Source: Streptosporangium brasiliense (lineage in GTDB: Bacteria > Actinomycetota > Actinomycetes > Streptosporangiales > Streptosporangiaceae). Taken from it: 64,000 nucleotides of DNA. The stretch is taken from positions 3,286,001 to 3,350,000 of the forward strand of contig NZ_JAUSRB010000002.1 in the NCBI RefSeq assembly GCF_030811595.1, read 5' to 3'. Position numbers and translations under genes: made by a program. The notes under the pieces are model-generated. The model was not told where the DNA came from. It did not search any database and saw only the letters and a program-made list of their open reading frames with translations. Positions 1 through 7,881 of this stretch are shown piece by piece (the stretch's first letter is position 1; each line of letters starts with the position of its first letter).

Positions 1-450
1 CGGGGTGGTGGTGTCGCCGCGCCCCTTGAAGATCCCGTCGGTCAGCGACTGAGCGAAGAAGATCGGGATCCCGGCCAGGGAGACCAGGTAGAAGTCGGCG
101 GTCAGGGTGGCGGTCGCGGCGTCGTCGGTGAAGAGCCGGGCGAGCGGCTCGCGCAGCAGCACCCCGGGGACCGCCACCGCCAGGCTGGCCGCCGCCCAGA
201 GCAGCCACGCCGTACGGATCACCGGGGTGAGCGGCTCCCGGCCGTCCCGCCTGCCGACCAGGACGGTGGTCCCGGTCTGGACGGCGAGGATGACACCCAG
301 GGCGAGGTGCTCGGTGGCGGTCGCGACCGTCACCGCGGCCACGGCCCGGCTGCCCAGGCCGGAGACCCAGAGCAGGTCGATCAGGCCGACCGCGACCACG
401 GCGGTCAGCAGCTCCACGTAGACGGGCAGGGCAAGGCGGATCAGTTTCAC
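1..450 (-). CDS. MATE family efflux protein, N-terminal part (cut by window edge)
   Basis: This is the first 150 codons of a multidrug and toxin extrusion (MATE/DinF-like) transporter, an integral membrane exporter normally driven by Na+ or H+. The reading frame is open to base 1, so the C-terminus lies outside. I chose the GTG at 450 because a GAGG sits about 8 nt upstream and the protein then begins directly with the first membrane helix. Helices are visible near residues 3-25, 35-58 and 78-97. A glycine-rich GRGDTTTP near the cut end is typical of the family. The gene is divergent from the PadR regulator at 505, with 54 bp between them, so PadR probably controls it. Substrate unknown. Confidence 0.85.
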   Translation of the reverse strand, partial: MKLIRLALPVYVELLTAVVAVGLIDLLWVSGLGSRAVAAVTVATATEHLALGVILAVQTGTTVLVGRRDGREPLTPVIRTAWLLWAAASLAVAVPGVLLREPLARLFTDDAATATLTADFYLVSLAGIPIFFAQSLTDGIFKGRGDTTTP

Positions 451-469
451 GCTGTACCTCGTTTCGAGC

Positions 470-495
470 TATGTCGTTTAGAGGTATAGCGTTAC
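470..495. promoter_or_regulatory. Direct repeat in MATE/padR intergenic region, candidate operator
   Basis: The divergent gap holds TATGTCGTTTA (470-480) followed by TATAGCGTTAC (485-495). These are two related 11-mers 15 bp apart in the same orientation. Their position over both presumed promoters suggests the PadR binding site, but this is inferred from position only. Confidence 0.35.
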
Positions 496-504
496 GATGC
501 TTCC

Positions 505-1041
505 ATGGCAAGCGGCGACCTGACCCTGTCGATCCTGGGGTTTCTCGGCGAGGGGCCGATGCACGGCTACGAGCTCAAGGCCCGGATCCTCCAGCTCAGC
601 GGCCATCTGCGGCCGGTCAGCGACGGGGCCCTCTACCCGGCGATCGCCCGGCTGGAGAAGGCCGGGCTCGTGGAGCGGCACGAGGAGGAGGGGGCGGGCG
701 CGGCCCGCCGCCAGGTCCTCACCCTGACCGAGGCCGGGCGGGCGGAGCTGCTGCGGCGGCTGCGGGAGCCCGCCGACCTCGACATCAGCGACCAGACCCG
801 CTTCTTCGGCCTGCTGACCTTCCTGGCCCAGCTGCCCGACCGCGCGGACCAGGCCGGGGTGCTCCGCCGCCGCCTCGCCTTCCTGCAGGCCCCCGCCAGC
901 TTCTTCTACCGCGACGGCCGGCCGCTGCGGGCCGAGGAGGTCCCCGACCCGTTCCACCGCGGCATGCTGCTGATCGCCCGGGCCACCGGTGAGGCCGAGA
1001 AGCGGTGGCTCAAGGAGGCCATCGCCGAGCTGGAGTCCTGA
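505..1041 (+). CDS. PadR family transcriptional regulator
   Basis: A 178-aa DNA-binding regulator of the PadR family, which usually represses a neighbouring exporter and responds to its substrate. The winged helix covers about residues 5-80: MHGYEL, then GALYPAIARLEKAGLV, the recognition helix region typical of PadR. The C-terminal half (about 95-175) is the helical dimerisation domain of the Vir_act_alpha_C type. The length is normal. It is divergent from the MATE exporter at 450, its likely target. It converges on the M3 peptidase and is separated from it by an exact 40-bp palindrome. The family call is firm; ligand and target are inferred. Confidence 0.9.
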   Translation: MASGDLTLSILGFLGEGPMHGYELKARILQLSGHLRPVSDGALYPAIARLEKAGLVERHEEEGAGAARRQVLTLTEAGRAELLRRLREPADLDISDQTRFFGLLTFLAQLPDRADQAGVLRRRLAFLQAPASFFYRDGRPLRAEEVPDPFHRGMLLIARATGEAEKRWLKEAIAELES

Positions 1042-1081
1042 CCGGCCGCCGGGGTGGAGGCGCCTCCACCCCGGCGGCCGG
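1042..1081. terminator. Perfect 40-bp palindrome, bidirectional terminator of padR and M3 peptidase
   Basis: Bases 1042-1060 are the exact reverse complement of 1063-1081, and the central CG makes the whole 40 bp self-complementary. It starts immediately after the padR stop and ends 7 bp before the peptidase stop on the other strand, so it can end both transcripts. There is no T run, which is usual for actinobacterial terminators. Confidence 0.75.
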
Positions 1082-1087
1082 CGGAGA

Positions 1088-3067
1088 TCAGGTCAGCAGG
1101 CCACGGCGCTCCAGCAGGGGCTCGATGCGGGGGTCGCGGCCGCGGAAGTTGCGGAAGGCGGTCATCACGTCCATGGAGCCGCCGACCGACAGCAGGGCGG
1201 ACCGGAAGTGGTCGCCGTTGTCGCGCTTGAGGCCGTCGTTCTCCTTGAACCACTCGACGCTCTCGGCGTCCAGCACCTCGCTCCAGATGTAGGAGTAGTA
1301 GCCGGCGCTGTAGCCGCCCACGCCGCTGGAGAAGATGTGCGCGAAGTAGTTGGTCCGGTAGCGCGTGCGGACCAGGTCGAAGGCGATGCCCGCGCGCTCC
1401 AGGGCCGCGGCCTCGAACGCCTCGGCGTCCTCGACGGTCTCGCCGGGGGCGAGCTTGTGCCAGGCCCAGTCGAGCAGCGCCGCGGCGAGATACTCCACGG
1501 TCGCGAAGCCCTGGTTGAACTTCTCGGCGGCCTTCATCTTCTCCAGCAGCTCCGCCGGCACCGGCTCGCCGGTCTCGTGGTGCCTGGCGAAGTTGGCGAG
1601 GACCGACGGCCAGGTCGCCCACATCTCGTTGACCTGGGAGGGATACTCCACGAAGTCGCGCGGCACCTCGGTGCCGGAGACCCGGGGGAAGCGGACGTCG
1701 GAGAACAGCCCGTGCAGGGCGTGGCCGAACTCGTGGAAGGCGGTGTTGACCTCGTCGAAGGTCAGCAGCGTCGGGCCCTCGGCGGGCTTGGTGACGTTGA
1801 GGTTGTTCATCACCACGGGCAGCTCGCCGAACAGGTGCGACTGGTCCACGAGGTTGTTCATCCACGCGCCGCCCCGCTTGGTGGGCCGGGCGTAGGGGTC
1901 GAACACGAACAGGCCGAGCTGCGAGCCGTCGGCGTTGAACACCTCGAAGATCCGCACGTCCGGGTGGTAGCCGGTCAGGTCGTCCCGGTCGGCGAAGGTG
2001 ATCCCGTACAGCTCGCCGGCGGCGTGGAAGACGCCGTCCCGCAGCACCCGGTCCAGCTCGAAGTAGGGGCGCAGCTCGGAGCTGTCGAAGTCGTAGCGCG
2101 CCTTGCGCACCTTCTCCGCGTAGAACGACCAGTCCCACGCCTCGATGGGGAAGCCGGCCTGCTCGCTCAGCAGCTCGGCCTCGCGGCGGGCGTTGGCCAC
2201 CGCCGGACCCACCAGCTTGCCGAGCATCTCCTCGACGGCGTCGGTGGTCTTGGCCGTCTGGTCGGCCACGGAGTAGGCGGCGTGGTTGGGGTAGCCCAGC
2301 AGGGCGGCCCGCTCGGCCCGGAGCGTCGCCAGCTTGACGGCCAGGTCGAAGTTCTCCGGCGCCCGGCTCACCGACAGCTCGTACAGCCTCCTGCGGGTCT
2401 GCCGGTCGGTCAGCTCGGCGAGGGCGGGCTGGTTGGTGAAGTTGAGCAGCGGCAGGACGTACTCGCCGTCCTTCTCGATCGCCTTGATCGCGCTCTCGGA
2501 GAGCCCGTCGAGCTCCTTGGCGTCCTTGACGACCAGCGCCGAGGCGGTGGAGGCCGTCAGCAGATTCTGCGAGAAGGCGGTGGCGATCCTGGTCAGCTCC
2601 TCGTTGAGCTCCTTGAGCCGCTCCTGCTCGGCCTCGGACAGGTCGGCGCCGGCCCGGACGAAGTCCTCGCGGTATTTCTCCAGCAGCCACGCCTCCTCCG
2701 GGTCCTCCGTGGTGACCTGCTTGATCCGTGCGTAGAGGGCGCGGTTGAGGTGGATGGCGTCGCCGTGCTTGGTCAGCTTGGGGAGGATCTCGGTCTCGAT
2801 CTCCCGGATGCCGTCGGTCGTGTCGGAGGAGGCGATGCTCATGAAGACCGTCGCCGTCCGTTTCAGGATCTGGCCGGAGCGTTCCAGGGCCTCGACCGTG
2901 TTGGCGAAGGTCGCCGGGCCGGTGTCGCCGGCGATCGCCTCGACCTCCCGGAGCTGGTCGGCCATGCCGCGCTCGAAGGCGGGCAGGTAGTGCTCCTCCC
3001 GGATCCGGGTGAAGTCGGGCAGCTTGTAGGGCAGCGTGCTGGGGGAGAAGAACGGGTTCTCGGTCAA
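1088..3067 (-). CDS. M3 family zinc oligopeptidase (Dcp/oligopeptidase A type)
   Basis: A 659-aa cytosolic metallopeptidase of family M3 that degrades short peptides. The zinc-binding HEFGH motif is at residues 445-449, and the probable third ligand E474 follows in FVEYPS. The length (about 660-690 is usual) and the N-terminal helical region fit peptidyl-dipeptidase Dcp or OpdA; which of the two cannot be told from sequence alone. The start is TTG at 3067, chosen because GAGGAG lies about 8 nt upstream and FFSPSTLPYKLPDF is the usual family N-terminus. No signal peptide is visible. The gene stands alone, with the tRNA cluster behind its start. Confidence 0.93.
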   Translation of the reverse strand: MTENPFFSPSTLPYKLPDFTRIREEHYLPAFERGMADQLREVEAIAGDTGPATFANTVEALERSGQILKRTATVFMSIASSDTTDGIREIETEILPKLTKHGDAIHLNRALYARIKQVTTEDPEEAWLLEKYREDFVRAGADLSEAEQERLKELNEELTRIATAFSQNLLTASTASALVVKDAKELDGLSESAIKAIEKDGEYVLPLLNFTNQPALAELTDRQTRRRLYELSVSRAPENFDLAVKLATLRAERAALLGYPNHAAYSVADQTAKTTDAVEEMLGKLVGPAVANARREAELLSEQAGFPIEAWDWSFYAEKVRKARYDFDSSELRPYFELDRVLRDGVFHAAGELYGITFADRDDLTGYHPDVRIFEVFNADGSQLGLFVFDPYARPTKRGGAWMNNLVDQSHLFGELPVVMNNLNVTKPAEGPTLLTFDEVNTAFHEFGHALHGLFSDVRFPRVSGTEVPRDFVEYPSQVNEMWATWPSVLANFARHHETGEPVPAELLEKMKAAEKFNQGFATVEYLAAALLDWAWHKLAPGETVEDAEAFEAAALERAGIAFDLVRTRYRTNYFAHIFSSGVGGYSAGYYSYIWSEVLDAESVEWFKENDGLKRDNGDHFRSALLSVGGSMDVMTAFRNFRGRDPRIEPLLERRGLLT

Positions 3068-3241
3068 GGCGTGGGCTCCTCACATGCGGACAGATCTCCG
3101 AAAGCAGCGTTACATAACGGACCCTCGGCTGCACTCCGCCGCCAGGTGGATCCTGCCGTCGCCAATCGTTTTGGCCTTGACCCCCAACCTGGGCTATTCT
3201 TTCGGAGTCGCCAGCGAGCCCCGCAAGGGGGTCAAACGCGG

Positions 3242-3313
3242 TGGGGTATGGTGTAATTGGCAACACGACTGATTCTGGTTCAGTTATTCTAGGTTCGAGT
3301 CCTGGTACCCCAG
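3242..3313 (+). tRNA. tRNA-Gln (CTG anticodon)
   Basis: A 72-nt cloverleaf. Acceptor TGGGGTA (3242-3248) pairs with TACCCCA (3306-3312), with discriminator G3313. The anticodon loop reads GATTCTGGTTC, giving CTG (glutamine). The T-arm has GGTTCGAGTCC. The 3' CCA is not encoded. It leads a three-tRNA cluster. Confidence 0.97.
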
Positions 3314-3376
3314 CTGCATCCCCTTCCAAGGGGATGCTCCAGATCCGGTCCCCCCGGATCTGACGACAGTGTGTAG

Positions 3377-3449
3377 GGTCCCGTCGTCTAGTGGCCCAGG
3401 ACGCCGCCCTCTCAAGGCGGTAGCGCCGGTTCGAATCCGGTCGGGACTA
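3377..3449 (+). tRNA. tRNA-Glu (CTC anticodon), copy 1
   Basis: A 73-nt tRNA. Acceptor GGTCCCG pairs with CGGGACT (3442-3448) with the G1-U72 wobble common in tRNA-Glu, and discriminator A3449. The anticodon is CTC in CCCTCTCAAGG. Bases 3450-3452 happen to be CCA. It is nearly identical to the next copy 91 bp downstream. Confidence 0.97.
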
Positions 3450-3467
3450 CCACTGTCATCTCTGCAA

Positions 3468-3540
3468 GGCTCCGTCGTCTAGTGGCCTAGGACGCCGCCC
3501 TCTCAAGGCGGTAGCGCCGGTTCGAATCCGGTCGGGGCTA
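3468..3540 (+). tRNA. tRNA-Glu (CTC anticodon), copy 2
   Basis: A 73-nt tandem duplicate of the preceding tRNA-Glu. Acceptor GGCTCCG pairs with CGGGGCT, the anticodon is CTC, and the discriminator is A3540. CCA is not encoded. It differs from copy 1 mainly in the acceptor stem and one D-loop base, so tandem duplication is likely. Confidence 0.97.
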
Positions 3541-3548
3541 CATGGGTG

Positions 3549-3582
3549 AAACCCCCGGAAGCATCGGCTTCCGGGGGTTTTC
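3549..3582 (+). terminator. Rho-independent terminator of the tRNA cluster
   Basis: AAACCCCCGGAAGC, a short loop and GCTTCCGGGGGTTTT form a 12-14 bp stem followed by a T run, just after the second tRNA-Glu. This is a classical intrinsic terminator. Confidence 0.9.
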
Positions 3583-3634
3583 TGCTTTTCCGGCACATGG
3601 TCCGAGATTACCTCTTGATTAGATAGCCCTGCTG

Positions 3635-3647
3635 TCCAATAATTGGA
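3635..3647. promoter_or_regulatory. 13-bp perfect palindrome upstream of thioredoxin-fold gene
   Basis: TCCAATAATTGGA is an exact inverted repeat about 30 bp before the ATG at 3677. A -35-like TTGATT (near 3615) and an AATAAT -10-like element inside the palindrome suggest an operator overlapping the promoter. The regulator is unknown. Confidence 0.35.
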
Positions 3648-3676
3648 GAGTGACGCTATCCAACAGGGGGTTGAAG

Positions 3677-4642
3677 ATGATCACCTTGCTCGCCGACGGG
3701 CACGAGGAGAAGATCGACGGACCGGTCGTGCCGCACGGGGTGAAGATCCTCGGCTGGGAGCGCAAGCCGCACGGCTGGTGCCGGGAAGAAGCCTGCATCC
3801 CGTCCTTCCGCGCCGCGGCGGCCGAGAGCGGCGACGGTGTGGACCTGGTGAGGTTCGCCGGGCTGCTCGGCAGGCAGGCGGTGGCCGACCTCGACGAGGG
3901 CGTGGTGGCGGTCGGCGAGCCGGCCGGGCCCACCCTCGACCGGGCCCCGGACTTCGGCCCGCTGGCCGGCCTGCGCGGCACCAAGGTCGCGCTGGTCTTC
4001 TGGGCCTCCTGGTGCGGCTGCCGCTACGACCTGCCCGCCTGGGAGGCCCTCCACCGGGAGCTCGGCGGACACGGGTTCAGTGTGGTCAGCGTCTCCCTCG
4101 ACCGTGACCCTCAGGACGCGCGGGAGTGGCTCGCCGACGTCACCCACCCCGCGGTGATCGACGCGGACGGCCGGATCGCCGAGCTCTACAACGTGATCAA
4201 CGTGCCGACCGTGGTCTGGATCGACGAGGAGGGCCGGATCGCCCGGCCGCAGGACACCATGACCGCCACCGACACCTTCCGGTCGATGAACGGCCTGTCC
4301 TCCGAGCGGGCCACCGCCGCCCTGCGCAGGTGGGTGATCGACGGCGACGCCGGGACGACCGTCCGGGAGCTGCGCGCCCCCACCGACGACGAGCGTCTGG
4401 CGCGGCTGCACGCGCGGCTGGCGGCGTGGCTGTTCCGGGGCGGCCGTCCGGTGGCCGCCGAGCGGCATCTCGCCCAGGCCGCCGGGCTGGCCCCGCACGA
4501 CCTGGCCATCCGCCGCGGCCTGATGCCGCTCAACGGCGTCGACCCGTTCGGCGAGGAGTACTTCAAGCTCCGCCAGGAGCTGGAGGACAGCGGTGTGGCG
4601 ATCTACCGTCCGCTGCCCGACTGGCACGAGGAAACCCGGTGA
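3677..4642 (+). CDS. Thioredoxin-fold (TlpA/redoxin-like) protein with C-terminal helical region
   Basis: A 321-aa cytosolic protein. Residues about 75-200 form a thioredoxin fold with FWASWCGCRYDLP. The cysteines are C113 and C115, so the usual CxxC is replaced by CxC. The cis-Pro region VPTVVWIDEEG is present. An N-terminal segment has a second cysteine pair (WCREEAC). The C-terminal 90 residues look like TPR-type helices. ATG 3677 is chosen over GTG 3650 because AGGGGG lies 7 nt before it. No signal peptide or membrane anchor is seen, so it is not a normal TlpA. The role is unknown; a thiol or metal-linked redox function is the best guess. Confidence 0.8.
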   Translation: MITLLADGHEEKIDGPVVPHGVKILGWERKPHGWCREEACIPSFRAAAAESGDGVDLVRFAGLLGRQAVADLDEGVVAVGEPAGPTLDRAPDFGPLAGLRGTKVALVFWASWCGCRYDLPAWEALHRELGGHGFSVVSVSLDRDPQDAREWLADVTHPAVIDADGRIAELYNVINVPTVVWIDEEGRIARPQDTMTATDTFRSMNGLSSERATAALRRWVIDGDAGTTVRELRAPTDDERLARLHARLAAWLFRGGRPVAAERHLAQAAGLAPHDLAIRRGLMPLNGVDPFGEEYFKLRQELEDSGVAIYRPLPDWHEETR

Positions 4643-4713
4643 ACGATCTCCCGGTACGGCCGGCCGGGAGGTCCGGGGGAGGGTACGCCGGGGCAGCCGG
4701 CGGGAGCGGCTGA

Positions 4714-5238
4714 TCAGCCGGGGATGTCCAGGGCCGTTCCGTACAGGCGGGACACCCGGATCCTGATCACCACGCGCCGGTCCGCCACCATCTGCTCGAG
4801 GAAGGCCGCCTCGTCCGCGGGATCCTCGAAGCCGGGCGTCAGGGCCAGCAGCTCCCGCCCGACGGCGTCACCCGGCACGGCCGTCACCTCCGACACCTCC
4901 GCCTCCCCCTCGGCGACGGCGAAGGACCACATGTCCGGGCCGTCGACATGCAGGGCGGCGTGCGGGTCGCGCCGTAGCTGGCGCGTCTTGAGCCGGTCGG
5001 CCGTGGTGGAGATCCGCAGCACGCGCTCCTCGGGGTCCCAGTGGTAGAGCACGGTGGACAGGTGCGGATGGCCGCTCTGCCGGACGCTCGCCAGCACCCC
5101 GGACCGCTGCTCGCGCAGCAGCCCGGACAGCTCCTCCTGCGTGAGGACGCGGGGCGCGGGCCCGGCGCCCGGCTTCGGCGCCTCTTCCGCCGGCACGGTC
5201 CCGTTCTCGTTCGCGTTCGTGTTCGTGTCCGTGTTCAT
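4714..5238 (-). CDS. PPOX-class flavin/F420-dependent oxidoreductase family protein
   Basis: A 174-aa protein with the split-barrel fold of pyridoxamine-5'-phosphate oxidase-like enzymes, which bind FMN or F420. After a low-complexity N-terminus (an Asn/Thr-rich stretch from repeated GTTCGT-type DNA near 5210-5236), the domain runs from about residue 30: LLREQRSGVLASVRQSGHPHLSTVLYHWD, then ISTTADRLKTRQLRRDPHAALHVD. The length is somewhat over the usual 130-150 because of that N-terminus. GGAAGG lies about 10 nt before the ATG. It could be transcribed with the exporter upstream on the same strand. The substrate is unknown. Confidence 0.83.
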   Translation of the reverse strand: MNTDTNTNANENGTVPAEEAPKPGAGPAPRVLTQEELSGLLREQRSGVLASVRQSGHPHLSTVLYHWDPEERVLRISTTADRLKTRQLRRDPHAALHVDGPDMWSFAVAEGEAEVSEVTAVPGDAVGRELLALTPGFEDPADEAAFLEQMVADRRVVIRIRVSRLYGTALDIPG

Positions 5239-5317
5239 CGGATCAGCCTTCCGTCGGTCGTGGTGTGGGGTCAGTCGTCTGGTGGTGGTGTGGGGCCAGT
5301 CGTCGGCCGTGGCGGGG

Positions 5318-6790
5318 TCAGCCGATCACGGCGTGCGCGGTGGCCGGGCTGCCGCCCTCCGGCTCCGCGGCGGGGCTCCGCTCGGGCCGGCCCAGCATGG
5401 TGAGGGCGACGACGAAGGCGGCGACGAGGAGCCCGGCACCGGTGGCGAAGGCCAGGTGGTAGCCGCCGGTCAGCGCCACGGCCCGGCTCTCGCCGGCGGC
5501 GAGCAGGCCCTCGGTGCGGGAGGCCGCCAGGGTGGACAGCACCGCGACACCCGCGGCCATGCCGATCTGCTGGGTGGTGTTGAACAGTCCGGAGGCCAGC
5601 CCGGCGTCGTCGTCCCCCGCGCCGGACATGCCGAGCGTGGTCAGCGCCGGGAGGGCGAGCCCGAAGCCCGCGGCGAGCAGCATCACCGGGAACAGGTCGG
5701 TGAGATAGTCCGCGTGCACGGGGACACGGGCGAGCAGCCCGAGGACCCCGATCAGGAGCGCGATCCCCACCAGCAGGACGTTGCGCTCGCCGAAGCGGGC
5801 GTTGAGCCGGGCGGAGACGCCCAGCGACACCGCGCCGATGACCGCCGCCGCCGGGAGCATCGCGAGGCCGGTCTCGGCGGCGCCGTACCGGAGCACCCGC
5901 TGCAGGTAGAGGGCGAGGAGGATCTGGAAGGAGAACAGCGCGGCGACCATCAGGATCTGGACCAGGTTGGCCCCCGAGACGCTGCGTGAGCGGAAGATCC
6001 GCAGCGGCATGAGCGGGTTCCGCGCGGTGGCCTGGCGGATGACGAACGCGGCGAGCAGGACGGCGGCGAGGGCGCCGTAGCCGAGCGTGGGCGCCGAGGT
6101 CCAGCCGTGCTCCTCGACCTTGGCGACGGTGTAGATGCCCAGCACCAGCCCGGCGGTGACCAGGAGGGCGCCGATGACGTCGGCCCCGGCCCCCAGGCCG
6201 AGCCCGCGGTCCGCGGGCAGCACGGGTACGGCGATCACGAGCGCCGCGAGCCCGATCGGCAGGTTGATGAAGAAGATCCAGTGCCAGTCGAGGGCGTCGG
6301 TGAGGACGCCGCCGAGCACCTGGCCGATCGAGGCGCCGGCGGCGCCGGTGAAACTGAAGACGGCGATCGCCTTGGCGCGCTCCCGGGGCTCGGTGAACAG
6401 CGTCACGAGGATGCCCAGGCTGACCGCGGCGGCCATCGCGCTGCCGATCCCCTGCAGGAACCGGGCGGCGATCAGCACGGCGGGGGAGGTGGCCGCCCCG
6501 GCCAGGAGCGAGGCCGCGGTGAACACCGCGGTGCCGGCCAGGAACATCTGCTTGCGGCCGATCAGGTCGCCGAGCCGTCCGGCCAGCAGCAGCAGGCTGC
6601 CGAACGCGAGCAGATAGGCGTTGACGACCCAGCTGAGGCCGACCGGGGAGAAGCCCAGATCGTTCTGGATGGCCGGCATCGCCACGGTCACGATGCTGCC
6701 GTCGAGGACGATCATCAGCATCCCGGTGGCGATCACTCCGAGGGCGAGCCAGCGCGACCGGGGCGCCGAAGGGGCGGAAGCGGCAGACAT
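5318..6790 (-). CDS. MFS transporter, DHA2 (14-TMS, EmrB/QacA) family
   Basis: A 490-aa drug:proton antiporter of the DHA2 family in the cytoplasmic membrane. The start is taken at ATG 6790 (MSAASAPSAP) because GGAG lies about 10 nt upstream; the longer open frame to 6946 is GC-rich and non-conserved. The N-terminal region shows the typical VLDGSIVTVAMPAIQ in helix 1 and GRLGDLIGRKQMF in the loop between helices 2 and 3. Helices fill the rest, and the length fits 14 TMS. The substrate cannot be predicted. No regulator gene is adjacent. Confidence 0.93.
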   Translation of the reverse strand: MSAASAPSAPRSRWLALGVIATGMLMIVLDGSIVTVAMPAIQNDLGFSPVGLSWVVNAYLLAFGSLLLLAGRLGDLIGRKQMFLAGTAVFTAASLLAGAATSPAVLIAARFLQGIGSAMAAAVSLGILVTLFTEPRERAKAIAVFSFTGAAGASIGQVLGGVLTDALDWHWIFFINLPIGLAALVIAVPVLPADRGLGLGAGADVIGALLVTAGLVLGIYTVAKVEEHGWTSAPTLGYGALAAVLLAAFVIRQATARNPLMPLRIFRSRSVSGANLVQILMVAALFSFQILLALYLQRVLRYGAAETGLAMLPAAAVIGAVSLGVSARLNARFGERNVLLVGIALLIGVLGLLARVPVHADYLTDLFPVMLLAAGFGLALPALTTLGMSGAGDDDAGLASGLFNTTQQIGMAAGVAVLSTLAASRTEGLLAAGESRAVALTGGYHLAFATGAGLLVAAFVVALTMLGRPERSPAAEPEGGSPATAHAVIG

Positions 6791-6976
6791 GAGGGCACTC
6801 CTGTCGAATGAGGTAACAGGAGAGACCGTAGCAGATAGTTTTGAAGTAGACGATCCCTTTCGGATCCTCTTTAGCCGCCGGGCCCCCGGACCGCCCGGGG
6901 GCGGCCGGCGGCCGGCGCCCCGGGCCTGGGCGGGCCCGCCCGCCACGGTGCGGGTGAACGGCGACGGGTCATCTGG

Positions 6977-7465
6977 TCAGAGCCAGAAGGTGTCGTGGCG
7001 GAAGTAGAAGGCGGCCAGTTCCTCGTCGCTGGGACGGCCGGAGACGGCGAACTCCGCCAGGCCCTCGAAGTAGCCCTCGCGGGGAGCGCCCGGGGCGAAG
7101 TGCAGCAGCATCGACGCGGGCTCGCCCGACTCGTTGCGGAAGGCGTGGACGCCGCCCTCGGGGACGTGGACGAAGTCGCCCGGCTCGGTGTCGAGCCAGC
7201 GGCTGCCGTCGTAGATCCGGACCGTTCCGGTGAGGATGTAGAACGACTCGGAGATCGACCGGTGGAAGTGCTGGTCGGGCCCGCTCGGCTCCGGCCCCAT
7301 CTCCCAGCGGTAGAGGCCGAACTGGCCGTTGGTGGAGGCTCCCGTCGCCAGGTAGTGCACCATGTTGCCGGACCGGTAGGTCAGCTCGGGCGCGTGGGCG
7401 GCCGGGCGGTAGGTCGCGTTGATCTCGCCCTTGTCGCCGAAGTAAGTCGGATCCGGATATGTCAT
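6977..7465 (-). CDS. Cupin domain protein
   Basis: A 162-aa single-domain cupin. The first cupin motif is seen as QHFHRSISESFYILTG (His, His, Glu ligands) and the second as PGDFVHVPEGGVHAF (His ligand), about residues 65-125, so a metal site is complete. The ATG at 7465 is preceded by AGGGCA; the longer frame to 7609 reads repeat DNA and is rejected. Cupins range from storage proteins to dioxygenases and isomerases, and nothing here fixes the reaction. It lies 186 bp from the DHA2 exporter, on the same strand. Confidence 0.87.
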   Translation of the reverse strand: MTYPDPTYFGDKGEINATYRPAAHAPELTYRSGNMVHYLATGASTNGQFGLYRWEMGPEPSGPDQHFHRSISESFYILTGTVRIYDGSRWLDTEPGDFVHVPEGGVHAFRNESGEPASMLLHFAPGAPREGYFEGLAEFAVSGRPSDEELAAFYFRHDTFWL

Positions 7466-7544
7466 GGTCTGCCCTCTCGTCTGTCTCTTGTCGGTGCCTC
7501 TCCGGCGCCGCGGTGCGGGCCGGTGCCCGTGGCCGGACCGGGCC

Positions 7545-7760
7545 GGAGCCCGCGCATGACCGGTCCGGACTGGTGTTCGCGCGTGACCGGGCCGAGCCGA
7601 TGCCCGCACGTGACCGGGCAGGGCCGGGCCGAGCCGATGCCCGCACGTGACCGGGCAGGGCCGGGCCGGGCAGGTGCTCGCACGTGACCGGTCTGGGCCG
7701 GAGCACGCCGGAGCACGCCGGGGCGCGCCCGACGGGCCGGAGCGTGCCGGGCGGGGTGGG
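7545..7760. repeat. GC-rich imperfect tandem repeat, unit about 37 bp
   Basis: The gap from 7466 to 7881 (416 bp) holds no convincing gene. Its core repeats a unit with the signature GAGCCGATGCCCGCACGTGA then CCGGGCAGGGCC; the two best copies are 7589-7620 and 7621-7657, with degenerate half-copies on both sides. Further right it turns into simple G/C-rich sequence with GGGCGGCTCAG repeated at about 7765-7785. Confidence 0.7.
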
Positions 7761-7881
7761 CCGGGCGGCTCAGGGCGGCTCAGGGTACGGCGGGCCGGTC
7801 AGGGCGTGCCGGGCCGGTCAGGGGAGGTGGGCCGGGGCGGGCCACGCTCCCGTGGCCCGCCCCGGCTCACCCCCCGTCACC

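Noticed and set aside
7545..7760. CRISPR array candidate
   Set aside because: The units are adjacent and degenerate, without unique spacers; it is a simple tandem repeat.
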